Assembly (NCBI GenBank): GCA_944392605.1
Contig: CALXXE010000002.1
Span: 62,001-126,000 of the forward strand
Direction: 5' to 3'
Length of the DNA stretch: 64,000 nucleotides
From: an uncultured Clostridia bacterium
GTDB lineage: Bacteria; Bacillota; Clostridia; TANB77; CAG-508
Shown: positions 27,817-35,739 of the stretch, piece by piece
Layout: each line of letters starts with the position of its first letter
Numbering within the stretch: position 1 is the stretch's first letter
Notes under the pieces: generated by a model
What the model was told of the DNA's origin: nothing
The model's database searches: none
The model's input: only the letters and a program-made list of their open reading frames with translations
Translations under genes and position numbers: made by a program

Positions 27817-28278
27817 ATGGAAGAAAAATTTATGAAAGAAGCTTTAAAAGAAGCAAAAAAAGCATATGACAAATTGGAAGTCCCAGTAGGAGCGGTTATT
27901 GTTAAAGATGGAAAAATAATTGCAAGGGCTCACAATTTAAAAGAGACCAAAATGGATACAACAAAACATGCAGAAATAATTGCAATACAGAAAGCAAGTA
28001 GAAAATTAGGAGCTTGGAGACTTCTGGATTGTGAAATGTATGTAACATTAGAACCTTGTTCAATGTGTGCAGGAGCAATGATTAATGCAAGAATAAAGAA
28101 ATTATATATAGGAGCTCTAGATGAAAAAACAGGAGCAGCTGGTTCTGTCTTTAACTTATTTGAAGACTATAAATTCAATCATGACGTAAAAGTAGAACAA
28201 GGCATTATGAAAGAAGAGTGTGAAAAAATTTTAAAAGATTTTTTTAGAGATTTAAGAAAGTTAAAAAGTAAAAAATAA
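27817..28278 (+). CDS. tadA: tRNA-specific adenosine-34 deaminase
   Basis: The protein has 153 residues. The cytidine-deaminase-fold zinc site is complete: HAE in TTKHAEIIAIQ (catalytic Glu) and PCSMC in LEPCSMCAGAMI. TadA converts A34 to inosine in tRNA-Arg(ACG), so that one tRNA reads CGU, CGC and CGA. CGG is not covered by inosine and needs its own tRNA, which matters for the CGG anomaly in this window. The order tadA-SRP RNA-dnaX is conserved in Firmicutes. GGAATTAGT is a weak binding site before the ATG. Confidence 0.95.
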   Translation: MEEKFMKEALKEAKKAYDKLEVPVGAVIVKDGKIIARAHNLKETKMDTTKHAEIIAIQKASRKLGAWRLLDCEMYVTLEPCSMCAGAMINARIKKLYIGALDEKTGAAGSVFNLFEDYKFNHDVKVEQGIMKEECEKILKDFFRDLRKLKSKK

Positions 28279-28312
28279 AATAAGAATGATGCTTAAAATT
28301 TAGGAGGAGCAT

Positions 28313-29083
28313 ATGATAGATAAAATAAAATATATAACAAGTAAAAAATCATTTCATATCTGCATGACGATTATAATAATAGCAGTTATATTATTTGCAT
28401 CAGGAATAATGATATTAAGATACCAAGTAGAAGGTGAAACAAATATGCCATTTGAAATAACTAAAATTACGTTAATAAGTACATCAGATGGTATAGATAA
28501 AAATCAAGAAGGGGAAGCTACTAACTGGGCTTTTGATATTAATCAAAATAATGATATATATATTTATATTGAAAAAAATGACAATTATAAAGAAGAAGAA
28601 GCAATAAGAAGTATAGTTATAGATGGGTTAAATGTTCAAAGAGATAAAGAACTAGGGACAGTTAAGTTCTATAGACCTAATGCACTAGATACAGGAACTA
28701 ATTTTAGTAATACAGAGGAAAATGAAGTTCAAACAATAGAATATACAGGTGGAATGGAGTCAGATATTAAAAATTTAGTAATAGGAAACCAAGGAGGAGT
28801 TATTTTCTTTAGATATGCAAACAACAATGTTGCAGAATACACATCAGATATAGCTACAACTGATACTATAACAACAAACCAATTATTAAAAAGTGCTAAT
28901 GTAAATGAAGAAGATTTAAAATCAAAATTGGTATTTGATTTGACAATAACAACAGAAGAAGGAAAAGAATATAAAGCAAATATATCATTAGATTTACCAG
29001 TAGAAGGGGTTGTAGAAAACGGAACAGCTTCAAGAGAAATAACTAATTTAGATGATATAGTATTCAAAAGAACGAAAAATTAA
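28313..29083 (+). CDS. Single-span membrane protein with extracytoplasmic domain, unknown function
   Basis: The protein has 256 residues; AGGAGGAGC precedes the ATG. A membrane segment at about 17-34 is followed by ~220 residues with Thr/Asn/Ile-rich beta-strand patterns and no catalytic motif. It interrupts the usual tadA-SRP RNA neighbourhood, so it is probably a lineage-specific insertion. Codon use does not differ visibly from its neighbours. I do not recognise the family. Confidence 0.75.
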   Translation: MIDKIKYITSKKSFHICMTIIIIAVILFASGIMILRYQVEGETNMPFEITKITLISTSDGIDKNQEGEATNWAFDINQNNDIYIYIEKNDNYKEEEAIRSIVIDGLNVQRDKELGTVKFYRPNALDTGTNFSNTEENEVQTIEYTGGMESDIKNLVIGNQGGVIFFRYANNNVAEYTSDIATTDTITTNQLLKSANVNEEDLKSKLVFDLTITTEEGKEYKANISLDLPVEGVVENGTASREITNLDDIVFKRTKN

Positions 29084-29091
29084 AATTTTAC

Positions 29092-29120
29092 TTGATAAAA
29101 TATAAATTTCATTATATAAT
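29092..29120 (+). promoter_or_regulatory. Promoter of the SRP RNA
   Basis: TTGATA (29092-29097) and TATAAT (29115-29120) have a 17-base spacer and end 4 bases before the RNA. Confidence 0.75.
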
Positions 29121-29123
29121 ACG

Positions 29124-29270
29124 AATGGTATGTACCTTAAATCTTTGTATGGAGAGTAGACCAATAAAGACCTATGAATCTTGTCAGGTCCGGGAGGAAG
29201 CAGCAATAAGTAGTTTATCTTTATGTGGGATACTTTCCATAGAGAGATTTAGAGTATCTACCATTTTTTA
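29124..29270 (+). ncRNA. ffs: Signal recognition particle RNA
   Basis: The universal SRP domain IV core is visible at about 29183-29205 (GTCAGGTCCGGGAGGAAGC). The ends pair (AATGGTA at 29124-29130 with TACCATT at 29259-29265) and a T run follows. The size of about 145 bases is shorter than the ~270-base Bacillus scRNA. It binds Ffh for co-translational membrane targeting. The position just before dnaX is the classical Firmicutes one. Confidence 0.88.
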
Positions 29271-29289
29271 TATAAAGGATGTGAGAAAA

Positions 29290-30927
29290 TTGGGATACAC
29301 AGCTCTTTATAGAAAATTTAGACCACTTACATTTTCAGAGATAGTAGGTCAAGAGCATATAACAAGAACTTTAAGAAATCAGATTATTGCAGGAAGAGTT
29401 GGACATGCGTATTTATTTAATGGTGGAAGGGGTACAGGAAAAACATCAGCAGCAAAGGTATTAGCAAGAGCTATTAACTGTTTAAATCCAAAAGATGGTG
29501 AGCCTTGCAACGAATGTGAAATATGTAAAGGTGCAATAAATGGTTCACTTACAGATATTGTTGAGATGGATGCCGCATCTAATAATAGTGTAGAAGATAT
29601 AAGAGCTATCCGTGAGGAAGTAAACTTTCTACCAACAAAAGCAAAATATAGAGTGTATATTATAGATGAGGTTCATATGTTATCAACAGGGGCTTTTAAT
29701 GCTTTACTTAAAACATTAGAGGAACCACCAGAGCATGTTAAGTTTATATTAGCTACAACAGAACCTCAAAAGTTACCTGCAACTATTCTTTCTAGATGCC
29801 AAAGATTTGATTTTAAAAGGATTTCAAATGATAATATTATTAAAAGGTTAAAAGTAGTTTGTAAAGAGAGTGATATAGAAATAACAGATGAGGCTATGCA
29901 AATGATTGCAGTATTAGCGGAAGGGGCTATGAGAGATGCTTTATCTATCTTAGAGAGATGTGTTCAAGATGGGGAAAATAAAATCGATGAAAATAAGATA
30001 AGGGATTTAGTAGGAATTCCTAAAATAACTTATGTCCATAATATTGTAGATGGAATTATAGATTTTGATGTAGATAGGGCTTTAGAGGGAGTAGATACAG
30101 TTTTTAATGATGGAAAAGATATTACAAACTTACTTTGGGAAATGATTAAATATGTTAAAGATATATTAGTATTCAAAACTTCTAAGAAATTGGATTTATA
30201 TACTGAGGAAGAAATGAAAAAAATTGGTGAATTAGCAGATAAAGTTTCAAAAGAAAAACTAATTGATTTAGTATATAAACTATCTGAACTAGAAAGTGAT
30301 ATAAAATGGTCAACACAAAAAACTATAGTATTCCAGGCAGGAATAATTAAGTTATGTAGTAAACAAGCTGAGGTTAGTTCAAGTTTAGAAGAAAGAGTAG
30401 AAAAAATAGAAAAATATTTAAAATCAGGAAAAGGAATTACAGTAAATAATACAGTAGCAAATACAAATAATGTGATAGCACAAAGAAATAATGAAATAAA
30501 TAGAGTTGTTCAAAATGTTACAAATACTTCAGCTGCTCAGAATAGAAGCACATCTAAACCAAAAACTACACAGGCAACAACAAACTTTTCAAATAGAGCA
30601 GAGGAATATTGGCCACAAATAATTAATGAGTTAAAACAAAATGGAAAAATAGTTTTATGTACAAGTTTAAATGGAAGCATAGCAAGTGAAATAAACGATA
30701 TGACAGTAGGAATTGAATTCCCAAATGGTATGAGTTCATTTAACAAAACTGTTTTAGAAAAACCAGAAAATATAAAAGAAATTTCTACAATGGTTTCAAT
30801 GGCTTGTGGAAAGCCAATGCAAATAAAATATATATCTGGAAATAGTAATGTTCATCAAATGACAGAAGAAGAAAATTTGCAGAAACTTGCAAATGATTCA
30901 GATATACCTTTTAATGTTATTGAATAA
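29290..30927 (+). CDS. dnaX: DNA polymerase III gamma/tau subunit
   Basis: I start at TTG 29290, giving MGYTALYRKFRPLTFSEIVG, the usual DnaX N-terminus. The frame is open further upstream through the SRP RNA, but that part is not coding. The product has 545 residues: Walker A GGRGTGKTSAAK (about 44), four zinc cysteines in CNECEICKG and upstream, Walker B IIDEVHML and the sensor region. The C-terminal tau-specific part is Asn/Thr-rich and short. It loads the beta clamp. It is followed by ybaB and recR in the conserved order. Confidence 0.95.
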   Translation: MGYTALYRKFRPLTFSEIVGQEHITRTLRNQIIAGRVGHAYLFNGGRGTGKTSAAKVLARAINCLNPKDGEPCNECEICKGAINGSLTDIVEMDAASNNSVEDIRAIREEVNFLPTKAKYRVYIIDEVHMLSTGAFNALLKTLEEPPEHVKFILATTEPQKLPATILSRCQRFDFKRISNDNIIKRLKVVCKESDIEITDEAMQMIAVLAEGAMRDALSILERCVQDGENKIDENKIRDLVGIPKITYVHNIVDGIIDFDVDRALEGVDTVFNDGKDITNLLWEMIKYVKDILVFKTSKKLDLYTEEEMKKIGELADKVSKEKLIDLVYKLSELESDIKWSTQKTIVFQAGIIKLCSKQAEVSSSLEERVEKIEKYLKSGKGITVNNTVANTNNVIAQRNNEINRVVQNVTNTSAAQNRSTSKPKTTQATTNFSNRAEEYWPQIINELKQNGKIVLCTSLNGSIASEINDMTVGIEFPNGMSSFNKTVLEKPENIKEISTMVSMACGKPMQIKYISGNSNVHQMTEEENLQKLANDSDIPFNVIE

Positions 30928-30971
30928 AATAGAAGAAAGAGTAAAATAAAAAATTGAAGGAGGAAATTATA

Positions 30972-31319
30972 ATGTCAAAAAGAGGAGGATTCCCAGGAGG
31001 AATGGGAGGATTCGGAGGAATGAATCTAAATAATTTAATGAAAGAAGCAAAAAAAATGCAAGCAGATATGGAAAAATCACAAGCAGAGCTTGCAACTAAA
31101 GAATTTGAAGCTTCAGCAGGTGGTGGAGCAGTAACAGTAAAAGTATCAGGAGAAAAAATGATTAAAGAAATAAAAATAAAACCAGAAGTAGTAGACCCTG
31201 ATGATGTAGAAATGTTAGAAGATTTAGTTTTAACATGTGTTAACGAAGCTTTAAGACAAGTTGATTCAGCACAAGCAGCTTCACTTGGGAAATATAATAT
31301 ACCAGGATTAGGACTTTAA
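30972..31319 (+). CDS. ybaB: Nucleoid-associated protein YbaB/EbfC
   Basis: I start at ATG 30972, with AAGGAGG 9 bases upstream; the frame extends upstream to a TTG inside that site. The product has 115 residues. A Gly/Phe/Met-rich N-terminus ([14 protein letters not shown]) is followed by the YbaB fold ([13 protein letters not shown] and EEF-like core). YbaB dimers bind DNA. The position between dnaX and recR is typical. Confidence 0.95.
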   Translation: MSKRGGFPGGMGGFGGMNLNNLMKEAKKMQADMEKSQAELATKEFEASAGGGAVTVKVSGEKMIKEIKIKPEVVDPDDVEMLEDLVLTCVNEALRQVDSAQAASLGKYNIPGLGL

Positions 31320-31334
31320 TTGGAGGAATAAAGA

Positions 31335-31934
31335 ATGTCATTATACTCACCATCAATAGAAAAGCTAATTGAAAGTTTTGAAAAATTACCAAGTATTGGA
31401 CATAAAACAGCAGCAAGACTTGCATTTTATATGTTGAATTGCTCAGAAGAAGAAACTAATGAATTTGTTTCTTCAATTATAAATGCTAAGAAGAATTTGA
31501 AATATTGTAGCGTATGTTATAATATTTCAGATACAGATCCTTGTAATATATGTGGTAATCCTAAAAGAAATAAAAGTGTGATTTGCGTTGTTGAGGATGT
31601 AAGAGATGTTGTTGCTATGGAAAAAACACATGAATTTAAAGGTGTTTACCATGTATTACATGGTTCAATATCACCAATGAATGGGGTAGGACCAGATGAT
31701 ATAAAAATAAAAGAACTTCTTTCTAGACTAATGGGAGGAGAAGTAAAAGAAGTAATTCTTGCTACTAACCCAAGAGTAGAAGGAGAAGCAACAGCTATGT
31801 ACTTATCTAAACTTATTAAACCTTTAGGTGTAAAAGTTACAAGAATAGCACATGGTATCCCAGTAGGTGGAGACCTAGAATATACAGATGAGATTACTCT
31901 AACAAAAGCTTTAGAAGGAAGAACAGAAATGTAA
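31335..31934 (+). CDS. recR: Recombination mediator protein RecR
   Basis: The protein has 199 residues, the normal length. The helix-hairpin-helix [14 protein letters not shown] (about 17-30), a four-Cys zinc finger (YCSVCYN and PCNICGN, 54-72) and the Toprim domain ([14 protein letters not shown]) are all present. RecR acts with RecO and RecF in gap repair. It is last in the dnaX operon and ends in a terminator shared with the convergent glycosyltransferase gene. Confidence 0.97.
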   Translation: MSLYSPSIEKLIESFEKLPSIGHKTAARLAFYMLNCSEEETNEFVSSIINAKKNLKYCSVCYNISDTDPCNICGNPKRNKSVICVVEDVRDVVAMEKTHEFKGVYHVLHGSISPMNGVGPDDIKIKELLSRLMGGEVKEVILATNPRVEGEATAMYLSKLIKPLGVKVTRIAHGIPVGGDLEYTDEITLTKALEGRTEM

Positions 31935-31958
31935 AAAGAGTTCATTTTTGAACTCTTT
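31935..31958. terminator. Bidirectional terminator between recR and the glycolipid synthase
   Basis: AAAGAGTTCA pairs with TGAACTCTTT around a 4-base loop, followed by AATTTTTTTC. Confidence 0.8.
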
Positions 31959-33090
31959 AATTTTTTTCTAATAATACTTTACATATCTCATCTGTTGAGT
32001 TAGGTTTAGCAAGTATTTTAGTGTTTTCTTTCATTTTATTTAGCTTATCTTTATTATTTAGAAGTTCTTCAATAACTTTTTTACTATCATCAGTCTTTTT
32101 AATCCAAACGGCAATACCTTTACTTTCAAGAAATTCAGCATTTTCTTCTTCTTGACCAGGAATTGGATTAATAACAACCATTGGAAGGTGTGATGCTAAA
32201 CTTTCAGAAGTAGTAAGACCACCTGGTTTTGTAACTACAAGGTCTGAAATACTCATAAGTTTAGGGACTTCATTTGAAAAACCTATTATTTTAACATTAT
32301 TTTCTGCTTTGTTCTTATTTACTATTTCTTCAAAAGCAGATTTCATTTTAGGGTTTTTTCCTGAAATTGAAATAATTTGAATATCATGTTTTAGTGTTTC
32401 TTGTACAAAGTTTTCAAATATTTGAACTGTTCTAGTTTTTCCAAGTCCAAACTCACCACCACCAAAAAATAATATAGTGAATTTGTTTTTATCTAGGTTG
32501 TATTTTTCAACTATTGCAGTTTTGTCATATTTTTCTTGGAATTTCTCAGAAATAGGAATTCCAGTAGAAAAGATCTTTTCTTCTTTAACATTTTTACTAA
32601 TTAAATAATCTTTCATTTTGTCATGTGCGACAAAGAAATAATCAGTAAATTCATGTCCAACAAGCCATTGGTCATGTGGTGCAAAGTCTGTCATTATAGT
32701 TGCAATTTTTGATGTTATTTTGCCTTTTCTTTTCAAATAACTACACATTTGACTTCCAAATGGATGTGTAGAGATAATTAAATCAGGTTTCTTTTCTCTA
32801 AGTAATCTAAGTAATTTAATAGCCATAAATTTATTAGACCTAGTTGTAATGTGAGCAAGAGGTCCCTTTTGTGCGTCAGAATAAATTCTTCCCCAAGCCC
32901 AAGGAGCTTTTTTTGCCATTTCTCTATAAGCAGCCGTAGTTACTTTTTCAATAGTTTTATTAACATATTTCATACAGTCAATTAATTCTACATCTATATT
33001 TTTATAATTACTTTTTATGCAATTTTCGATTGATTTGGCGGCATTTAGATGCCCACCACCATAAGATGCATAAAAGACTAAAACTTTCAT
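31957..33090 (-). CDS. Diacylglycerol glucosyltransferase-type enzyme (MGDG synthase/UgtP family)
   Basis: I start at ATG 33090, with AAAGGAG close upstream, instead of the frame's upstream limit at 33126. The product has 377 residues. The N-terminal FYASYGGGHLNAAKSI is the MGDG-synthase (GT28) signature, and the C-terminal nucleotide-sugar motif is VVTKPGGLTTSESLA. It would transfer a sugar from UDP-glucose or UDP-galactose to diacylglycerol on the inner leaflet, making glycolipid and lipoteichoic-acid anchors. The UDP-sugar could come from the pyrophosphorylase at 23.7 kb. Confidence 0.9.
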   Translation of the reverse strand: MKVLVFYASYGGGHLNAAKSIENCIKSNYKNIDVELIDCMKYVNKTIEKVTTAAYREMAKKAPWAWGRIYSDAQKGPLAHITTRSNKFMAIKLLRLLREKKPDLIISTHPFGSQMCSYLKRKGKITSKIATIMTDFAPHDQWLVGHEFTDYFFVAHDKMKDYLISKNVKEEKIFSTGIPISEKFQEKYDKTAIVEKYNLDKNKFTILFFGGGEFGLGKTRTVQIFENFVQETLKHDIQIISISGKNPKMKSAFEEIVNKNKAENNVKIIGFSNEVPKLMSISDLVVTKPGGLTTSESLASHLPMVVINPIPGQEEENAEFLESKGIAVWIKKTDDSKKVIEELLNNKDKLNKMKENTKILAKPNSTDEICKVLLEKN

Positions 33091-33230
33091 AATTAATCTC
33101 CTTTTATTTTTTTCAAATTGTATCACATAATAGAAAAAATTTCAAAAAATAGAATAAATTTTAAGAATTTTATACAAAATAATAAAAATTGGAAAAAGAA
33201 ATAAAAAATTAAAAAGAAAAAGGTGATAAT

Positions 33231-33707
33231 TTGAAAAATATAATAAAAGTAATAGTTTTATTTTTAATTTTTACATTATCTGTGGTAGCGATAGTTATAG
33301 TAGATATTAAAACTGTAGATAATAATGTAAGTTATGCAGCAACTTCTAGTACATCTGACATTCAATTAATGGCAAGAGCAATAAATGGAGAGGCAAGAGG
33401 AGAGCCTTATGAGGGACAAGTTGCAGTTGGAGCAGTTATATTAAATAGAGTAAAAAGTTCTAAATTCCCAAATACAATAGCAGGAGTTATATATCAATCA
33501 GGTGCTTTTACAGCAGTAGCAGATGGTCAAATAAATGTACCTATAGAAGAAGGTTCTTCAGTATATAAAGCAGCAAGAGACGCAATGAATGGATGGGACC
33601 CAACAGGTGGATGTATATATTATTTTAATCCAAATACAGCAACAAATAAGTGGATTTGGTCTAGACCACAAGTTAAAACAATAGGAAAGCATATATTTTG
33701 TAAATGA
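33231..33707 (+). CDS. sleB: Spore cortex-lytic enzyme SleB-type (short)
   Basis: The start is TTG 33231, with AAAGGTGAT just upstream. The 158-residue product has a signal peptide (about 1-36, ending YAAT), then a hydrolase_2 domain (MARAINGEARGEPYEGQVAV, with the catalytic Glu in NGEARGE, and CIYYFNP, WIWSRP). B. subtilis SleB is about 300 residues; the N-terminal peptidoglycan-binding domain is absent, as in CwlJ or short clostridial forms. The adjacent ypeB gene supports SleB. It degrades spore cortex at germination. Confidence 0.92.
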   Translation: MKNIIKVIVLFLIFTLSVVAIVIVDIKTVDNNVSYAATSSTSDIQLMARAINGEARGEPYEGQVAVGAVILNRVKSSKFPNTIAGVIYQSGAFTAVADGQINVPIEEGSSVYKAARDAMNGWDPTGGCIYYFNPNTATNKWIWSRPQVKTIGKHIFCK

Positions 33708-33724
33708 TAGAAAGGACGAAAATT

Positions 33725-35101
33725 ATGAAAAATATTTTAGTTGATTGGAAGAATAGATTAAAAAAAGGACATATGTTAAGTGTTATATGTGTTTTACTTG
33801 TTATAGTTGCTATTTTAGGTGTTATTTTATATAGAAAACAAAGAGAATATAGACAAGCATCAGAAAACAGTTATAACATGGCGTTTTATGAACTAGTAGA
33901 TTATGTTCAAAATGTTGAAACATATCTAGCAAAATCTTTAATTTCATCAACTCCAGAGCATGGAGCAGAAACATTAACTCATTTATGGAGAGAAGCAAAT
34001 TTGGCACAAGCATATTTAAGTAGACTTCCAATAGAAAGTCAAGAATTATCAAGTACAGAAAAGTTTTTAAATCAGGTAAGTGATTATAGTTATAGTTTAT
34101 CTAGAAAAAATATTTATAATGAAGAATTATCAGATGAGGATTTAAACAATTTAAAAGAATTACACACATATAGTGTTGATTTAGAAAATACTTTAAATCA
34201 ATTATCAGAAGATTTAAATAATGGAAGATTTAGTTGGGGAGAATTAACTGAAAAAGGAACAGTAGCATTTGCCCAGCAAGTAGATAATATATCTAAAGAA
34301 AGTTTTAGTAATTTAGAGGAAAATTTCCACGAATATGCAGGTTTAATTTATGATGGAGCTTATTCAGAACATTTAACAAGCAGCGAGCCAAAAGGATTAA
34401 CTGGTGACGACATAGATGAAAATAGAGCAAAAGAAATAGCAGAAGAATTTGTAGGAAAGGATAATATTAAAGAAACAAATAGTTTAGGATATTTTGAGAA
34501 TGTAAATATACCTGTATATGATTTTTCTATTACAAATAATGATGATGAAACTATAAGTATATCAATATCTAAAAAAGGTGGACATGTTATAAACATGAAT
34601 ACCAATAGAGATATTTCTTCTGAAATAATATCACAAGAAGAAGCAGCAAATAAAGCAAAAGAATTTTTAGATAATAAAGGTTTTCCTAATATGCAAGAAA
34701 CATATTACTTAAAACAAGAAGGAATAGTAACTATAAATTATGCATATATGCAAGATAATGTTATTATGTATCCAGATTTAATAAAAGTAAAAGTAGCATT
34801 AGATAATGGTGAAATTTTAGGAATAGAAACAACAGGATATTTGAACAATCATACTGAGAGAGATATTAGTAATATAAAGATTACAGAGGAGCAAGCAAGG
34901 GAAGATTTAAATTCTAATTTGGAAATAGTATCAAGTGGATTAGCTGTAATCCCTACGGAATGGGAAAGTGAGATACTTTGCTATGAATTTAAAGGTAAAG
35001 TAGAAGACAAGGAATTTTTAGTTTATATAAATGCAGAAAACGGAAGAGAAGAGGATATTTTAATTATAACAAATACTCTAAATGGAACATTAGCAATGTA
35101 G
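33725..35101 (+). CDS. ypeB: Germination protein YpeB
   Basis: The start is probably ATG 33725 (AAAGGACG upstream); an ATG at 33704 overlaps the sleB stop but has no clear site. The product has 458 residues: a membrane segment (about 15-35), a long helical N-terminal part and two or three PepSY-type C-terminal repeats (DENRAKEIAEEFVG, QEEAANKAKEFLD and EEQAREDLN). YpeB is needed for SleB localisation and stability in spores. The two genes form an operon. An imperfect hairpin (35108-35153) follows. Confidence 0.93.
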   Translation: MKNILVDWKNRLKKGHMLSVICVLLVIVAILGVILYRKQREYRQASENSYNMAFYELVDYVQNVETYLAKSLISSTPEHGAETLTHLWREANLAQAYLSRLPIESQELSSTEKFLNQVSDYSYSLSRKNIYNEELSDEDLNNLKELHTYSVDLENTLNQLSEDLNNGRFSWGELTEKGTVAFAQQVDNISKESFSNLEENFHEYAGLIYDGAYSEHLTSSEPKGLTGDDIDENRAKEIAEEFVGKDNIKETNSLGYFENVNIPVYDFSITNNDDETISISISKKGGHVINMNTNRDISSEIISQEEAANKAKEFLDNKGFPNMQETYYLKQEGIVTINYAYMQDNVIMYPDLIKVKVALDNGEILGIETTGYLNNHTERDISNIKITEEQAREDLNSNLEIVSSGLAVIPTEWESEILCYEFKGKVEDKEFLVYINAENGREEDILIITNTLNGTLAM

Positions 35102-35256
35102 AAATTAAAAGACATTTTGCTTTGTACAAAAATGTGCAAAATGAAACGTCTTTATTAGTACAGTTTGGCGTTTTAGAATATATATTTTAGAAAATATGTT
35201 GCATATATTAATTTTATGTTATAATAAGTATGAAAAAATAACTTAGGAGAAAAAAT

Positions 35257-35724
35257 ATGAGAAATACAACGAACCAAGCATTTAGTGAAGTATATGATGT
35301 TATTAATCATATGAGCAAAGAAATGCAAGAAAATATACCAAAGAGTTTTATAAATTTAATAAAAGATAATAGAGATTTAGAATATACTTTTAATATAGAT
35401 TACACCATCGATATTAAGAAACAATTATTAAAAGAATCTAAAGTAATACTTTCTCTTGTTTATAGAGATTATCTATGTAGTAAAGAAAAAAGGGAAGAAC
35501 TATTAGCATTAGATTTAGAGGAAATTAGAAGAGAAGAAAAGATATTACAAGAAAAATATCAGATTGATTTTGAAATTAGAAAAAAAGAGAAAATTCAAAA
35601 TGAAGAAGAACTAAAAGATATAGAACAAGAAAAACAAGAAGAAATAAATTTACCTATAGAAGTAGAAAAAGAAAAATGGTACATGAAAATATTTAACTTT
35701 ATAAAAAAGATATTTAAAAGATAA
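35257..35724 (+). CDS. Clostridial protein of unknown function, basic/acidic helical
   Basis: The protein has 155 residues; AGGAGAAAAAAT precedes the ATG. The N-terminal half is globular-looking (AFSEVYDVINHMSKEMQ, then NIPKSFINLIKDN). The C-terminal half is a Lys/Glu-rich coiled coil ending in an amphipathic basic helix (KWYMKIFNFIKKIFKR) that could touch membrane. Proteins with this kind of N-terminus are frequent in gut Clostridia genomes, with no known function. It is followed 15 bases later by the 836-residue gene. Confidence 0.7.
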   Translation: MRNTTNQAFSEVYDVINHMSKEMQENIPKSFINLIKDNRDLEYTFNIDYTIDIKKQLLKESKVILSLVYRDYLCSKEKREELLALDLEEIRREEKILQEKYQIDFEIRKKEKIQNEEELKDIEQEKQEEINLPIEVEKEKWYMKIFNFIKKIFKR

Positions 35725-35739
35725 ATTTAAGGAGTACAA

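Noticed and set aside
29092..29289. N-terminal extension of dnaX upstream of TTG 29290
   Set aside because: The frame is open but runs through the SRP RNA and has no family similarity; DnaX proteins begin at the YTALYRKFRP motif.
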